Of a stretch of DNA of 64,000 nucleotides, positions 17,384 through 25,839 are shown in pieces. The notes under the pieces were generated by a model. It did no database searches, was not told the origin of the DNA, and saw only the letters and a program-made list of their open reading frames with translations. The stretch comes from Prevotellamassilia timonensis (lineage in GTDB: Bacteria > Bacteroidota > Bacteroidia > Bacteroidales > Bacteroidaceae). The translations under genes were made by a program, and so were the position numbers. Positions within the stretch are counted from its first letter, which is position 1. The number at the start of each line of letters is the position of its first letter. The stretch spans positions 1,124,466 to 1,188,465 of the forward strand of contig NZ_LT629845.1 in the NCBI RefSeq assembly GCF_900106785.1, given 5' to 3'.

Positions 17384-18613
17384 ATGAACCAATACGACGT
17401 TACAGACAATGGTTACTTTGGCCGCTACGGCGGTGCTTACATTCCCGAAATTTTACAGAAATGCGTTGAAGAGTTGCGCATTAACTACCGCCGCATAATT
17501 GACAGCGAAGACTTCAAAAACGAATTTGATGCTCTGCTGCGCGACTACGTTGGCCGCCCGTCGCCACTCTACCTGTCAAAGAACCTGAGCAAGCTCCATG
17601 GCTGCAAAGTGTATCTGAAACGCGAGGACCTCAACCATACTGGCGCACACAAAATTAACAATGCCATTGGCCAGATACTGGTTGCACGCCGCATGGGCAA
17701 AAAACGCATTGTGGCCGAAACTGGTGCCGGACAACATGGTGTGGCCACTGCCACAGTGTGCGCGCTGATGGGAATGCCTTGTGTGGTGTACATGGGCGCA
17801 CTTGATGTGCAACGCCAACGCCCCAATGTGGAGAAAATGCGTTTGCTCGGGGCTGAGGTAGTTGCTGTAAAAAGCGGCAACCAAACGCTGAAAGATGCTT
17901 GCAACGAAGCCATTCGCGACTGGTGCTGCCACCCAGAGGACACCTTCTATCTGATTGGTTCGACTATGGGGCCACACCCCTACCCCGACATGGTGGCCCG
18001 CTTGCAAAGCGTAATCAGTGCCGAAATACGCAAGCAGCTGCAGGAAAAGGAAGGCCGCCCCACACCCGACTATTTGGTGGCTTGCATTGGCGGAGGCTCG
18101 AATGCCGCCGGCACCATCTTCAACTTCCTAAACGACGACGATGTCAAAATAGTATATGCCGAGGCTGGCGGCAAAGGAGCCGAAAGCGGCATGACGGCTG
18201 CCACACTCAGCATAGGTCAGGAGGGCGTGTTACACGGTTTTCGATCACTCATCATACAAGACAATGACGGACAGATAGTAGAGCCATACTCCATATCGGC
18301 CGGACTGGATTACCCTGGCATTGGCCCGCTCCACGCCCACCTTGTAAAAACAGGCCGCGCACAGGCTTTGGCCATCAACGACGACGAGGCCCTTGCCGCA
18401 GCCTATGAGCTTAACCGCATTGACGGCATATTGCCCGCACTCGAGTCGGCACACGCCCTGGCTGCACTGCACCGGCTTACCTTCAAGCCAACCGACATTG
18501 TGGTAGTAACCCTTTCGGGACGCGGCGACAAGGACATGGAAACCTACCTGAAACATGCGCCACAGGGCGAATGCCCCACACGCTATGAGGATATCAAGAA
18601 CAACCTTCGCTAA
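17384..18613 (+). CDS. trpB: Tryptophan synthase beta chain
   Basis: TrpB, 409 residues; PLP enzyme that joins indole and serine to give tryptophan, in complex with TrpA encoded at the end of the same operon. The PLP lysine is Lys90 in HTGAHKINNAIGQ; KKRIVAETGAGQHGVA, the phosphate-binding CIGGGSNAAG and the C-terminal VTLSGRGDKDME are all present. First gene of the operon trpB-E-G-D-C-F-A, about 80 nt downstream of the attenuator. trpE follows after 17 nt. Full length and intact. Confidence 0.97.
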   Translation: MNQYDVTDNGYFGRYGGAYIPEILQKCVEELRINYRRIIDSEDFKNEFDALLRDYVGRPSPLYLSKNLSKLHGCKVYLKREDLNHTGAHKINNAIGQILVARRMGKKRIVAETGAGQHGVATATVCALMGMPCVVYMGALDVQRQRPNVEKMRLLGAEVVAVKSGNQTLKDACNEAIRDWCCHPEDTFYLIGSTMGPHPYPDMVARLQSVISAEIRKQLQEKEGRPTPDYLVACIGGGSNAAGTIFNFLNDDDVKIVYAEAGGKGAESGMTAATLSIGQEGVLHGFRSLIIQDNDGQIVEPYSISAGLDYPGIGPLHAHLVKTGRAQALAINDDEALAAAYELNRIDGILPALESAHALAALHRLTFKPTDIVVVTLSGRGDKDMETYLKHAPQGECPTRYEDIKNNLR

Positions 18614-18630
18614 AAAAGCAGTATCGACAA

Positions 18631-20043
18631 ATGTTTCATTATACCATTAAAAGCATAGCACTGCCAGGCGACCTCAGCACCCCCGTCAGCACTTACCTTA
18701 AAGTGCGCGACTTGTTTGCCCAAAGCGCCCTGATGGAGAGTTCAGACTATCATGGCAGTGAAAACAACCGTTCGTTTATCGGACTTGAGCCTCTGGCCTC
18801 GTTCAGCGTGAGCCACGGCAGGGCCATCATGCTCTACCCCGACAAGACGGAGCATCAAGTGGACATTACCGACAGTTACAGTGTGTCTGACGCCTTTGAC
18901 GACTTTATCAAGATGTTCAGCGTCGAGGGCAACGACAGTGCCTATTGTGGTCTGTATGGTTACACCTCGTTCAATGCGGTTCGCTACTTTGAACACATTG
19001 ACGTAAAGGATAGTAAAGAGGCCAAAAATGACGCGCCCGACATACATTATATTATGTACAAATACCTGTTGGTGTTTAACGACTTCAGCAGCGAACTCAA
19101 ATTGCTTGAAATGCTGGCAGACGGTGAAAGCAGTCACGCCGACGAAATTGTGCGTGCCGTAATGAGCCGCAACTACGCCACCTACACATTTCATGCCGTG
19201 GGCCCGACCACATCGCCATTAACTGACGAGGAGCACAAGGCTAACATACGCCGCGGCATAGCCCACTGCAAACGCGGCGATGTGTTTCAGATTGTACTCT
19301 CACGCCGCTTTATACAGCATTACGAGGGCGACGACTTTGAACTTTACCGTGCCTTGCGCCGCATCAACCCCTCGCCCTACTTGTTTTACTTCGACTTTGG
19401 CGGATTTCGTATATTCGGCTCTTCGCCCGAAACGCACTGCCGCATCGAGGATAATGGCATGGCCTACATCGACCCCATAGCGGGCACCACACGCCGCCAA
19501 GGCAACACCGAGGCTGATGCCAAAGCTGCAGCGGCTCTGCTGGCCGACCCCAAGGAGAATGCCGAACACACCATGCTTGTCGACCTGGCCCGCAACGACC
19601 TTAACCGCCACTGCTCAGAGGTGGAAGTTGAATTTTTGAAGGACACACAATTCTACAGCCATGTCATTCACCTTGTGAGCCGCGTCAGAGGACGTGTGCG
19701 CCCCGGCACAAATGCCATCAAACTGCTGGCGGACACTTTCCCGGCTGGCACACTGAGCGGCGCACCCAAAGTGAGGGCACTGCAACTCATCAGCCAGTAC
19801 GAGCCGCACAACCGCGGAGCCTATGGCGGCTGTATCGGATTTATAGGGCTGAACGGCACACTCAACCAAGCCATCACCATTCGTTCATTCGTCAGCCGTA
19901 ATGGCGAGCTGTGGTTTCAAGCCGGAGGCGGCATAGTGGCCGCAAGCGATGAGGAATACGAACTGCAGGAGGTTAACAACAAACTGGGCGCTTTGCGCAA
20001 AGCCATTGATATGGCCGAACACGCCTCAACACAAACCAAATAA
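18631..20043 (+). CDS. trpE: Anthranilate synthase component I
   Basis: TrpE, 470 residues; converts chorismate to anthranilate using ammonia from TrpG. Chorismate-binding features include GSSPETH, DPIAGTTRRQG and HTMLVDLARNDLNR, and the C-terminal VQAGGGIVA-like block reads FQAGGGIVAAS. The N-terminal ALMESSD resembles the LLES motif that binds tryptophan in feedback-inhibited TrpE enzymes, so end-product inhibition is likely in addition to attenuation. It is separated from trpG by only 11 nt, as expected for subunits of one complex. Confidence 0.96.
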   Translation: MFHYTIKSIALPGDLSTPVSTYLKVRDLFAQSALMESSDYHGSENNRSFIGLEPLASFSVSHGRAIMLYPDKTEHQVDITDSYSVSDAFDDFIKMFSVEGNDSAYCGLYGYTSFNAVRYFEHIDVKDSKEAKNDAPDIHYIMYKYLLVFNDFSSELKLLEMLADGESSHADEIVRAVMSRNYATYTFHAVGPTTSPLTDEEHKANIRRGIAHCKRGDVFQIVLSRRFIQHYEGDDFELYRALRRINPSPYLFYFDFGGFRIFGSSPETHCRIEDNGMAYIDPIAGTTRRQGNTEADAKAAAALLADPKENAEHTMLVDLARNDLNRHCSEVEVEFLKDTQFYSHVIHLVSRVRGRVRPGTNAIKLLADTFPAGTLSGAPKVRALQLISQYEPHNRGAYGGCIGFIGLNGTLNQAITIRSFVSRNGELWFQAGGGIVAASDEEYELQEVNNKLGALRKAIDMAEHASTQTK

Positions 20044-20054
20044 CACGCTGCGTC

Positions 20055-20627
20055 ATGAATATTCTACTTATTGACAATTACGACTCCTTTACCTACAATC
20101 TTTATCAGTATATGGAGGAGGAAGGCGGAAAGGACACACACATTTGCGTGATGCGCAACGACCAGTTTGAAATGGAGCACGTTGCAAAATTCGACAAAAT
20201 CGTTCTGTCGCCAGGGCCGGGCATTCCGTCGGAGGCGGGATTGCTCGAGGCAGTTATCAAAGAATATGCCGCCACCAAGCCCATCTTGGGCATTTGCCTT
20301 GGCGAGCAAGCCATTGGCGAGGTGTTTGGAGGCGAACTGTTTAACCTTCCAAAGGTATTTCACGGAGTGCAAACTCCAGCACACATCATTGCCGACGATT
20401 ATATATTTAATGGGTTGCCACACGACATCATGGTAGGACGTTACCACTCATGGGTGGTAAAGAACGAAGGCTTGCCCGCCTGCCTGCAAGTGACTGCCAC
20501 AAGCGACGAGGGACAGATAATGGCACTGCGACACACCCAATATGATGTGCATGGCATACAATTTCACCCCGAGTCTATTCTGACGCCTACGGGACGTCAG
20601 ATGATTGCAAATTTCGTTAACCACTGA
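20055..20627 (+). CDS. trpG: Anthranilate synthase component II, glutamine amidotransferase
   Basis: TrpG, 190 residues, a class I glutaminase that supplies ammonia to TrpE. The triad is visible: nucleophile Cys81 in ILGICLGEQAIG, His171 and Glu173 in IQFHPESILTPTG. The usual GHQ after the nucleophile is GEQ here. N-terminus LLIDNYDSFTYNL is typical. No trpD fusion: the phosphoribosyltransferase is a separate gene starting five bases after the stop codon. Confidence 0.95.
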   Translation: MNILLIDNYDSFTYNLYQYMEEEGGKDTHICVMRNDQFEMEHVAKFDKIVLSPGPGIPSEAGLLEAVIKEYAATKPILGICLGEQAIGEVFGGELFNLPKVFHGVQTPAHIIADDYIFNGLPHDIMVGRYHSWVVKNEGLPACLQVTATSDEGQIMALRHTQYDVHGIQFHPESILTPTGRQMIANFVNH

Positions 20628-20631
20628 TTAC

Positions 20632-21627
20632 ATGAAAGCTATACTTGAAAGGCTGTACCAGCATGACACCCTGTCGCGTGCCGAAGCCCACGATTTGCTG
20701 CTGGGCATTGCCGATAAAATGTATAATGACGCACAAGTGGCCTCGCTGCTTACCGTCTACCGTATGCGCGACATCAGAGTGGACGAACTGCTCGGATTTC
20801 GCGATGCACTGATCGAACGCGCCTTGCCCATTGACCTGAGCGAATTTGCAGCACTCGACATTGTAGGTACGGGGGGCGATGGCAAGAACACATTCAACAT
20901 ATCAACCTGTGCCTGCTTTGTAGTGGCTGCAGCCGGCTACAAAGTGGCAAAGCACGGCAACTACGGTGCATCATCGGTGAGCGGCGCGAGCACAGTGCTC
21001 GAGCATCATGGCATTAAATTCACTAACGACACCGACAAACTGAAACGCAGCATCGACCAATGCGGCATGGTATATCTGCACGCCCCACTGTTTCACCCCG
21101 CATTAGCGGCCGTTGGTCCCATCAGGCGGGCAATGAAGGTGAAAACCATCTTCAACCTGCTCGGCCCGTTGGTCAACCCCTCACACACTGCATATCAACT
21201 GCTCGGTGTGGCCAATCTGCAGCAAATGCGGCTCTACACTAACGTACTGCAAAAGATAGGCATTGGTTTTACGGTAGTGACCAGTCTTGACGGGTACGAC
21301 GAGATTTCGCTTACAGACAATTTCAAAGTCATGTCAAACCACTCTGAAAGCATTTATCGCCCGTCGCAGTTAGGACTTGTCATGGCTCCCCCACAAGCCT
21401 TGCATGGAGGCAACACGCCTGAAGCTGCCGCACAAATATTCGACAACGTGCTGCGCGGAAAGGCCACAGACTTTCAACGCGACTGCGTGCTGACCAACGC
21501 GGCTTTCGGCATTCACACCATTTGCCAGGACAAGGACATTGACACTTGCCTTGAAGAGGCACGTGCCGCACTGCTTAGCGGCAAGGCGCTGAAGACTTTT
21601 GAGCATTTTGTGGCACTCAACTCCTGA
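20632..21627 (+). CDS. trpD: Anthranilate phosphoribosyltransferase
   Basis: TrpD, 331 residues; transfers phosphoribose from PRPP to anthranilate. The PRPP-binding loop DIVGTGGDGKNTFNIST (about 78-94) and the KHGNYGASSVSGAS anthranilate-site block are present, with GNY where many bacteria have GNR. The start MKAILERLY at 20632, five bases after the trpG stop, gives the family length; a longer frame from 20605 would overlap trpG and adds no conserved sequence. Confidence 0.95.
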   Translation: MKAILERLYQHDTLSRAEAHDLLLGIADKMYNDAQVASLLTVYRMRDIRVDELLGFRDALIERALPIDLSEFAALDIVGTGGDGKNTFNISTCACFVVAAAGYKVAKHGNYGASSVSGASTVLEHHGIKFTNDTDKLKRSIDQCGMVYLHAPLFHPALAAVGPIRRAMKVKTIFNLLGPLVNPSHTAYQLLGVANLQQMRLYTNVLQKIGIGFTVVTSLDGYDEISLTDNFKVMSNHSESIYRPSQLGLVMAPPQALHGGNTPEAAAQIFDNVLRGKATDFQRDCVLTNAAFGIHTICQDKDIDTCLEEARAALLSGKALKTFEHFVALNS

Positions 21628-21660
21628 CCCCTCCCCCGTGCCATCATAAAAAACAACGCT

Positions 21661-22449
21661 ATGCAAAACATACTTGAAGAAATAGTTGCAAACAAGCGCA
21701 TCGAAGTGGAGCAGGCCAAACTATTGGTTTCGCTCGACGAACTGAAAAAAGCAGCCGACAGCGCCCCACCCGTGCGCAGTTTGCGAAAGTCGATAGAGAG
21801 CCACCACGAAGGGGGCATCATTGCCGAGTTCAAGCGGCGTTCGCCATCAAAAGACTGGATTAACCGCCACGCCAAAGTAGAGGATATCATACCCTCATAC
21901 GAAAAAGCCGGGGCGGCAGGGCTGTCGATACTGACGGACCACAACTATTTTGGCGGCACGCTACAAGATGTGGTCAGGGCAAGAAGCCTGACCCACCTGC
22001 CCATATTGCGCAAGGAGTTTGTGGTTGATGCCTACCAACTGTACGAGGCACGTGCGGCAGGCGCAGATGCCTGTTTACTGATAGCTGCCGCCATTGGCGC
22101 CGAACGCTGTCACGAACTGGCTATGGTGGCACACAACATAGGGCTTGAAGTGATACTTGAAATTCACCAAGCCGAAGAGTTGGAGGCGTTTAGCCACAAC
22201 GTTGACATTGTTGGCGTGAACAACCGCAACCTGAAAGTGTTCAAGACGGACCCTTCACAATCCGTAGCACTTTTCGACATGCTGCCCAAGGGGGCGCTGC
22301 CAATTTCGGAGAGCGGACTACTCGATGCCAACATTGCCCGCAGGCTGCATGGCACTGGCTACAAGGGTTTTCTCGTGGGCGAAGCGTTCATGAAAACGGC
22401 CGACCCCGGACTCGCACTTAACAATTACATCAAATGCCTTGCCCAATGA
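21661..22449 (+). CDS. trpC: Indole-3-glycerol phosphate synthase
   Basis: TrpC, 262 residues, (beta/alpha)8 barrel; cyclises CdRP to indole-3-glycerol phosphate. Key blocks are IIAEFKRRSPSKDWI with the catalytic lysine, LSILTDHNYFGG, LRKEFVVDAYQLYEARAAGAD, and VGVNNRNLKVF. The enzyme is not fused to TrpF as it is in enterobacteria; instead its TGA overlaps the trpF ATG (ATGA at 22446-22449), implying translational coupling. Confidence 0.95.
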   Translation: MQNILEEIVANKRIEVEQAKLLVSLDELKKAADSAPPVRSLRKSIESHHEGGIIAEFKRRSPSKDWINRHAKVEDIIPSYEKAGAAGLSILTDHNYFGGTLQDVVRARSLTHLPILRKEFVVDAYQLYEARAAGADACLLIAAAIGAERCHELAMVAHNIGLEVILEIHQAEELEAFSHNVDIVGVNNRNLKVFKTDPSQSVALFDMLPKGALPISESGLLDANIARRLHGTGYKGFLVGEAFMKTADPGLALNNYIKCLAQ

Positions 22450-23063
22450 AACTCATAAAGGTATGCGGCATGCGTAATGCCGAAAACATTCGGGCGGTTG
22501 AACAAGCCGGGCCCGACTGGATGGGATTTATATTTTACGAACCCTCGCCACGCTATGTGGCCGAAATTCCGGCCTACATGCCACAGCAGTGCAAACGCGT
22601 TGGGGTGTTTGTTCACCCACAATTTCGCGATGTAGTTGAAAAGGTTAAGGCGTTCGGACTACAAGTTGTGCAATTTCATGGCACGGCTTCACCCGATATG
22701 TGCGACACGTTCAAGCAGCGCGGCCTTACCGTTATACGCGCCCTGCCCGTAACCGAATCTTTTGTGGCCGACACGGCTGAATATACTGGCAAGATTGACT
22801 ACTTCTTGTTTGATACCCCTACGCTCAAGTTTGGCGGTAGCGGACGGCGCTACAACTGGAACTTGCTGCAACGCTATACTGGCCCGACGCCCTTTTTGCT
22901 GAGTGGCGGCCTGTCACCACAATCTATCAACGACATCAAAACATTCAAACACAAATATTTGGCTGGCTACGATCTTAACAGCGGATTTGAAACGGCACCT
23001 GCCATGAAGGACGCTGCTGCCATAGCTAACTTTATTAACATCATACACAACGGCAATGAATAG
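22446..23063 (+). CDS. trpF: Phosphoribosylanthranilate isomerase
   Basis: TrpF, 205 residues; Amadori rearrangement of PRA to CdRP, the step before TrpC. The catalytic cysteine sits in IKVCGMRNAENI (residues 3-14) and the catalytic aspartate in DYFLFDTPTLKFGGSGRRYNW; LLSGGLSPQSIND is the phosphate-binding loop. The start at 22446 makes a four-base overlap with trpC and restores the standard N-terminus MKLIKVCGM; an in-frame ATG four codons earlier is less likely. The 3' end overlaps trpA by 8 nt. Confidence 0.95.
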   Translation: MKLIKVCGMRNAENIRAVEQAGPDWMGFIFYEPSPRYVAEIPAYMPQQCKRVGVFVHPQFRDVVEKVKAFGLQVVQFHGTASPDMCDTFKQRGLTVIRALPVTESFVADTAEYTGKIDYFLFDTPTLKFGGSGRRYNWNLLQRYTGPTPFLLSGGLSPQSINDIKTFKHKYLAGYDLNSGFETAPAMKDAAAIANFINIIHNGNE

Positions 23064-23829
23064 AATTAAAGATTTGTTTGAACATAAAAGCAAAGGCATT
23101 CTCTCCGTATACTTCTGTGCAGGCCACCCCACACTTGACGGTACTGCCGACACGCTCAAAGCACTGCAAAACGGCAAGGTGGACATGGTTGAAATTGGCA
23201 TACCCTTCAGCGACCCCCTGGCCGACGGCCCCACCATTCAGCAAGCATCAGCCACTGCGCTCAAGAATGGCATGACGCTGCACAAACTATTTGACCAACT
23301 GAGCAACATACGCCACGACATTCACATACCACTCATATTGATGGGCTATCTTAACCCCATTTTACACTATGGTTTTGAAGCATTTTGCAAACGTTGTCAA
23401 GAGGTTGGCATAGACGGGCTGATTATTCCTGATTTGCCTTTCGACCAATTCAAGGCTGAATACTTAAAAACGACTGAGCAATACGGGCTCGAAGTCATAT
23501 TCCTTGTCACGCCCGAAACGCCCGAAGCACGCATTCGCGAAATTGACGCCTATTCGCACGCATTTATCTATGCCGTAAGTTCGGCATCTGTCACGGGTGC
23601 CCAACAATCATTCTCCGACGCCAAACAGGCATACTTCAACCGACTTGAACAAATGCACCTCAACAACCCCCAACTGGTGGGATTTGGCATTTCAAACCGT
23701 GCCACGCGCGAAGCCGCAGATGCGCACACGGCCGGGGTGATTGTGGGCTCGAAGTTTGTCACGCTCCTGGCCGAAAAACATAACGCACAAGAGGCGGTTA
23801 CGGCTCTTGTCGAGGCGTTGCAGCAATAA
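23056..23829 (+). CDS. trpA: Tryptophan synthase alpha chain
   Basis: TrpA, 257 residues; retro-aldol cleavage of indole-3-glycerol phosphate, passing indole to TrpB. Catalytic residues are visible in MVEIGIPFSDPLADGPTIQ (glutamate) and GLIIPDLPFDQ (aspartate); YAVSSASVTGAQ and VGFGISNR follow. Last gene of the operon; the hairpin at 23866 closes it. Confidence 0.96.
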   Translation: MNRIKDLFEHKSKGILSVYFCAGHPTLDGTADTLKALQNGKVDMVEIGIPFSDPLADGPTIQQASATALKNGMTLHKLFDQLSNIRHDIHIPLILMGYLNPILHYGFEAFCKRCQEVGIDGLIIPDLPFDQFKAEYLKTTEQYGLEVIFLVTPETPEARIREIDAYSHAFIYAVSSASVTGAQQSFSDAKQAYFNRLEQMHLNNPQLVGFGISNRATREAADAHTAGVIVGSKFVTLLAEKHNAQEAVTALVEALQQ

Positions 23830-23865
23830 TGGTTACGTGACGTACTTTTCACGCTATAATTTTAT

Positions 23866-23901
23866 AAAGGGCTGACACTTTTAACGAGGAGTCAGCCCTT
23901 T
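23866..23901 (+). terminator. Terminator of the trp operon
   Basis: AAAGGGCTGAC (23866-23876) and GTCAGCCCTTT (23891-23901) form a perfect 11-bp stem with a 14-nt loop. Only three U residues end the stem, so it is a moderate intrinsic terminator. Confidence 0.7.
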
Positions 23902-23981
23902 GAAGTAGGGTGTTCAGAATTGCCATTAAAAATGAGATCGTTTTAGGAAATTCTATTCGTTCTTATGGCTGCTCGGTGAAA

Positions 23982-24170
23982 AGCAAACATGCGAACAAAC
24001 TCAAGCACCAAACACAAGCACTAATGGGGGCGACGCGTCCCGCGGGGCATTTTTCAGCAGTCTCATCTCGCGTTATCGGGAAAAAGTTTCACCTATTATT
24101 AAGTATCGTTTGTATCTTTCCTTTTAATTATCCCGACGCGAGACGCGTCGCCATTAGTGCTTGCGTTTTT
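23982..24170. repeat. F3 iterated hairpin, copy A
   Basis: The GC-rich arms TGGGGGCGACGCGTCCCGCG (from 24024) and CGACGCGAGACGCGTCGCC (24133-24151) are flanked by 13-nt units: two to the left (including ACTCAAGCACCAA-type) and one TTAGTGCTTGCGT to the right. The left flank GCAAACATGCGAACAAACTC matches copy B's GTAAACATGCGAACGGACTC. Confidence 0.75.
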
Positions 24171-24248
24171 TTCCAGCGCGTTTCAAGCAACTTAAAATGC
24201 AACAAATACGAATGCCTTCACTCCCCTCACAGCACTTTTTGTGCGAAT

Positions 24249-24653
24249 TGTCTGCACTCTGCACTTTTGTCTACATTCTTATTGATTTTCAAGTCATTAC
24301 GCAGTGTAGACAAACTTGTCATTTATATGCACTACTGTCTGCACTCTGCACTTTTATCTGCACTTGTCTGCACTGTCTGCACGCTTGTATACACTATCTG
24401 CACAACCTCATAACGCAGTAGGCACACACACTGTGCGGGCAAGGTTTAACGGCATAGGGAGGGCGTAAGAATAATCGGAGCAACCAAAAATCCGCCCTCC
24501 CGTGTCCGACAGGCCCTCTCCCCCATGCAGTGAAAGTACACTGCCACCTGCAACGAGTGCAGACGGCAGTGCATACAAATTTCAGACTTGTCTACACGCT
24601 TTTATTCGTTGATTATCAAGTCATAAGCATACAATAGTGCAGAGTGCAGACAA
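24249..24653. repeat. F5 element X1: inverted end modules around a hairpin
   Basis: Left module 24249-24313 (TGCACTCTGCACTTTT, ATTGATTTTCAAGTCATTACG, AGTGTAGACAA) reappears inverted at 24585-24652. Inside are extra TCTGCACTTG-type iterons (24334-24403) and a hairpin GGGAGGGCG (24457-24465)/CGCCCTCCC (24493-24501) whose loop holds TCGGAGCAAC (24475-24484). Related to 47831-48245 and 63119-63468. Confidence 0.65.
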
Positions 24654-24850
24654 AATTAAAAAAAGTATTGTCAGATAGTCATCATTCATTTTTTTGAGGC
24701 GATAAAAAGAGCTTGAGCAAAAATAACGAAACGACCAAGGCCACATTTCTGAGTCAAATTGGTTTGGCAATCGTTTTACTTTTAGAGATAAAAAAATCCG
24801 AAGCCCCCACACGAAAGGGTTCCGGCCATATAGAATGCGAACTTTTGTAG

Positions 24851-24982
24851 TTTATCAAAACGAACACCCTAGCCAATAATCCCATTGCAACTAAGCAGTT
24901 TGATTTTTGTTACGAGGACATCAACGAAGATGACCTCTTAAGCTACTTGTCCCGAGGGATAAAGAGTAAGGTGTTTATGTAG
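24851..24982 (+). pseudogene. Possible remnant of an unrecognised protein gene
   Basis: A 44-codon open stretch (FIKTNTLANN... then QFDFCYEDINEDD... up to KSKVFM and TAG at 24980-24982) has protein-like composition but no start codon; a short MRTFVVYQNE frame begins just upstream at 24835 in another phase. It may be the 3' end of a frameshifted gene. I do not recognise it. Otherwise 24654-25012 shows nothing I can identify. Confidence 0.25.
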
Positions 24983-25012
24983 TATTTTGGTTACCAAATA
25001 TAGTTAAAATGG

Positions 25013-25042
25013 TTGCCTATATAAAATTAATCCCTACCTTTG
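25013..25042 (+). promoter_or_regulatory. Promoter of the toxin-antitoxin pair
   Basis: TTG (25013-25015), 19-bp spacer, TACCTTTG (25035-25042), 24 nt before the antitoxin ATG. Confidence 0.7.
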
Positions 25043-25066
25043 CCATTGAACAAATGATAAACAATT

Positions 25067-25321
25067 ATGGTTGTAGTTAGCACAAGAGACTTTAGAACCA
25101 ATCAGACTAAATATCTGAATTTGGCAAAAGCAGGTGAGCACGTCGTCCTAAAATCACGTGCAGGTAGTTTCCGCATCTTTCCTGAAGATGAAGACGGAGA
25201 TACAATAAAGACTCCTCGTGAATTGATGATGGAATTGAAAGGTGCACTGCAAGAAGTAAAGGAGGCTATTGCGGGCAAACGAGTTCTTCAATCAGCAGAT
25301 AGCTTGTTCGATGAGTTATAG
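25067..25321 (+). CDS. Phd/YefM-like antitoxin
   Basis: An 84-residue protein with an N-terminal Phd/YefM-like DNA-binding fold (VVVSTRDFRTNQTKYLNLA, then GEHVVLKSRAG, residues 2-35) and an acidic C-terminal half (about 45-84) that would wrap the toxin. Antitoxins of this kind repress their own promoter. Its stop codon overlaps the toxin gene by 11 nt. The region is more AT-rich than the trp operon before it, compatible with horizontal acquisition. Confidence 0.75.
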   Translation: MVVVSTRDFRTNQTKYLNLAKAGEHVVLKSRAGSFRIFPEDEDGDTIKTPRELMMELKGALQEVKEAIAGKRVLQSADSLFDEL

Positions 25322-25658
25322 TATTAAGGTTACCAGTAACTTTGCAAAGGAAGCCAAGCGTCTTGCGAAAAAGTATCCGAGTTTCAAGAAAGATTATGAG
25401 GAGTTCAAAAATAGTCTTCAAGAGAACCCTTTGCAAGGTGATGAACTAACACCAGGCATTCGCAAAATCCGATTGGCTATCAGATCAAAAGGGAAAGGCA
25501 AATCTGGCGGTGCAAGGGTAATCACATTCAACGTTCTTGCGGAACAACAAAACGGAATGGTCGTACTTGTACTCATTTATGACAAGAGCGATTTCTCTAC
25601 AGTAGATGTCAATACTGTAAAAGAACTGATTCGTGACGAAGGATATAAAACTGAATAA
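25311..25658 (+). CDS. RelE/ParE-superfamily toxin
   Basis: A 115-residue basic protein with the RelE/ParE toxin layout: IKVTSNFAKEAKRLAKKYPS, then PGIRKIRLAIRSKGKGKSGGARVI and a C-terminal YDKSDFSTVD. RelE-type members cut ribosome-bound mRNA; ParE-type poison gyrase. The sequence does not settle which; the KGKSGGARVI segment resembles HigB/RelE-like enzymes. Start 25311 (MSYSIKV) overlaps the antitoxin end, the normal arrangement; a longer frame from 25269 is unlikely. Confidence 0.75.
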   Translation: MSYSIKVTSNFAKEAKRLAKKYPSFKKDYEEFKNSLQENPLQGDELTPGIRKIRLAIRSKGKGKSGGARVITFNVLAEQQNGMVVLVLIYDKSDFSTVDVNTVKELIRDEGYKTE

Positions 25659-25756
25659 GCAAATTAGACATTAATTATATGACTTTGGGGCTATCAAAGA
25701 ATCATATGTAGATTCGCACAAGATTATATTTTACTTAACAAATGATTATCAATGAT

Positions 25757-25810
25757 TTTGATGGTTACTACATTGTTTTTGATACCAAAAACAATGTAGT
25801 AACCATCAAA
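25757..25810. terminator. Perfect 24-bp hairpin between convergent genes
   Basis: TTTGATGGTTACTACATTG plus TTTTT (25757-25780), loop GATACC, and the exact complement (25787-25810). It lies between the toxin gene and the convergent crp-like gene and can act as a bidirectional terminator. The stem is unusually long and flawless, so it may also be a small mobile palindrome. Confidence 0.55.
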
Positions 25811-25839
25811 CTATACACCGTACCTACTTATATATCATC

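Noticed and set aside
24334-24403. TCTGCACT iterons as a plasmid replication origin
   Set aside because: No rep gene, no DnaA-box cluster, and the iterons belong to a dispersed element also found at 47.8 kb.
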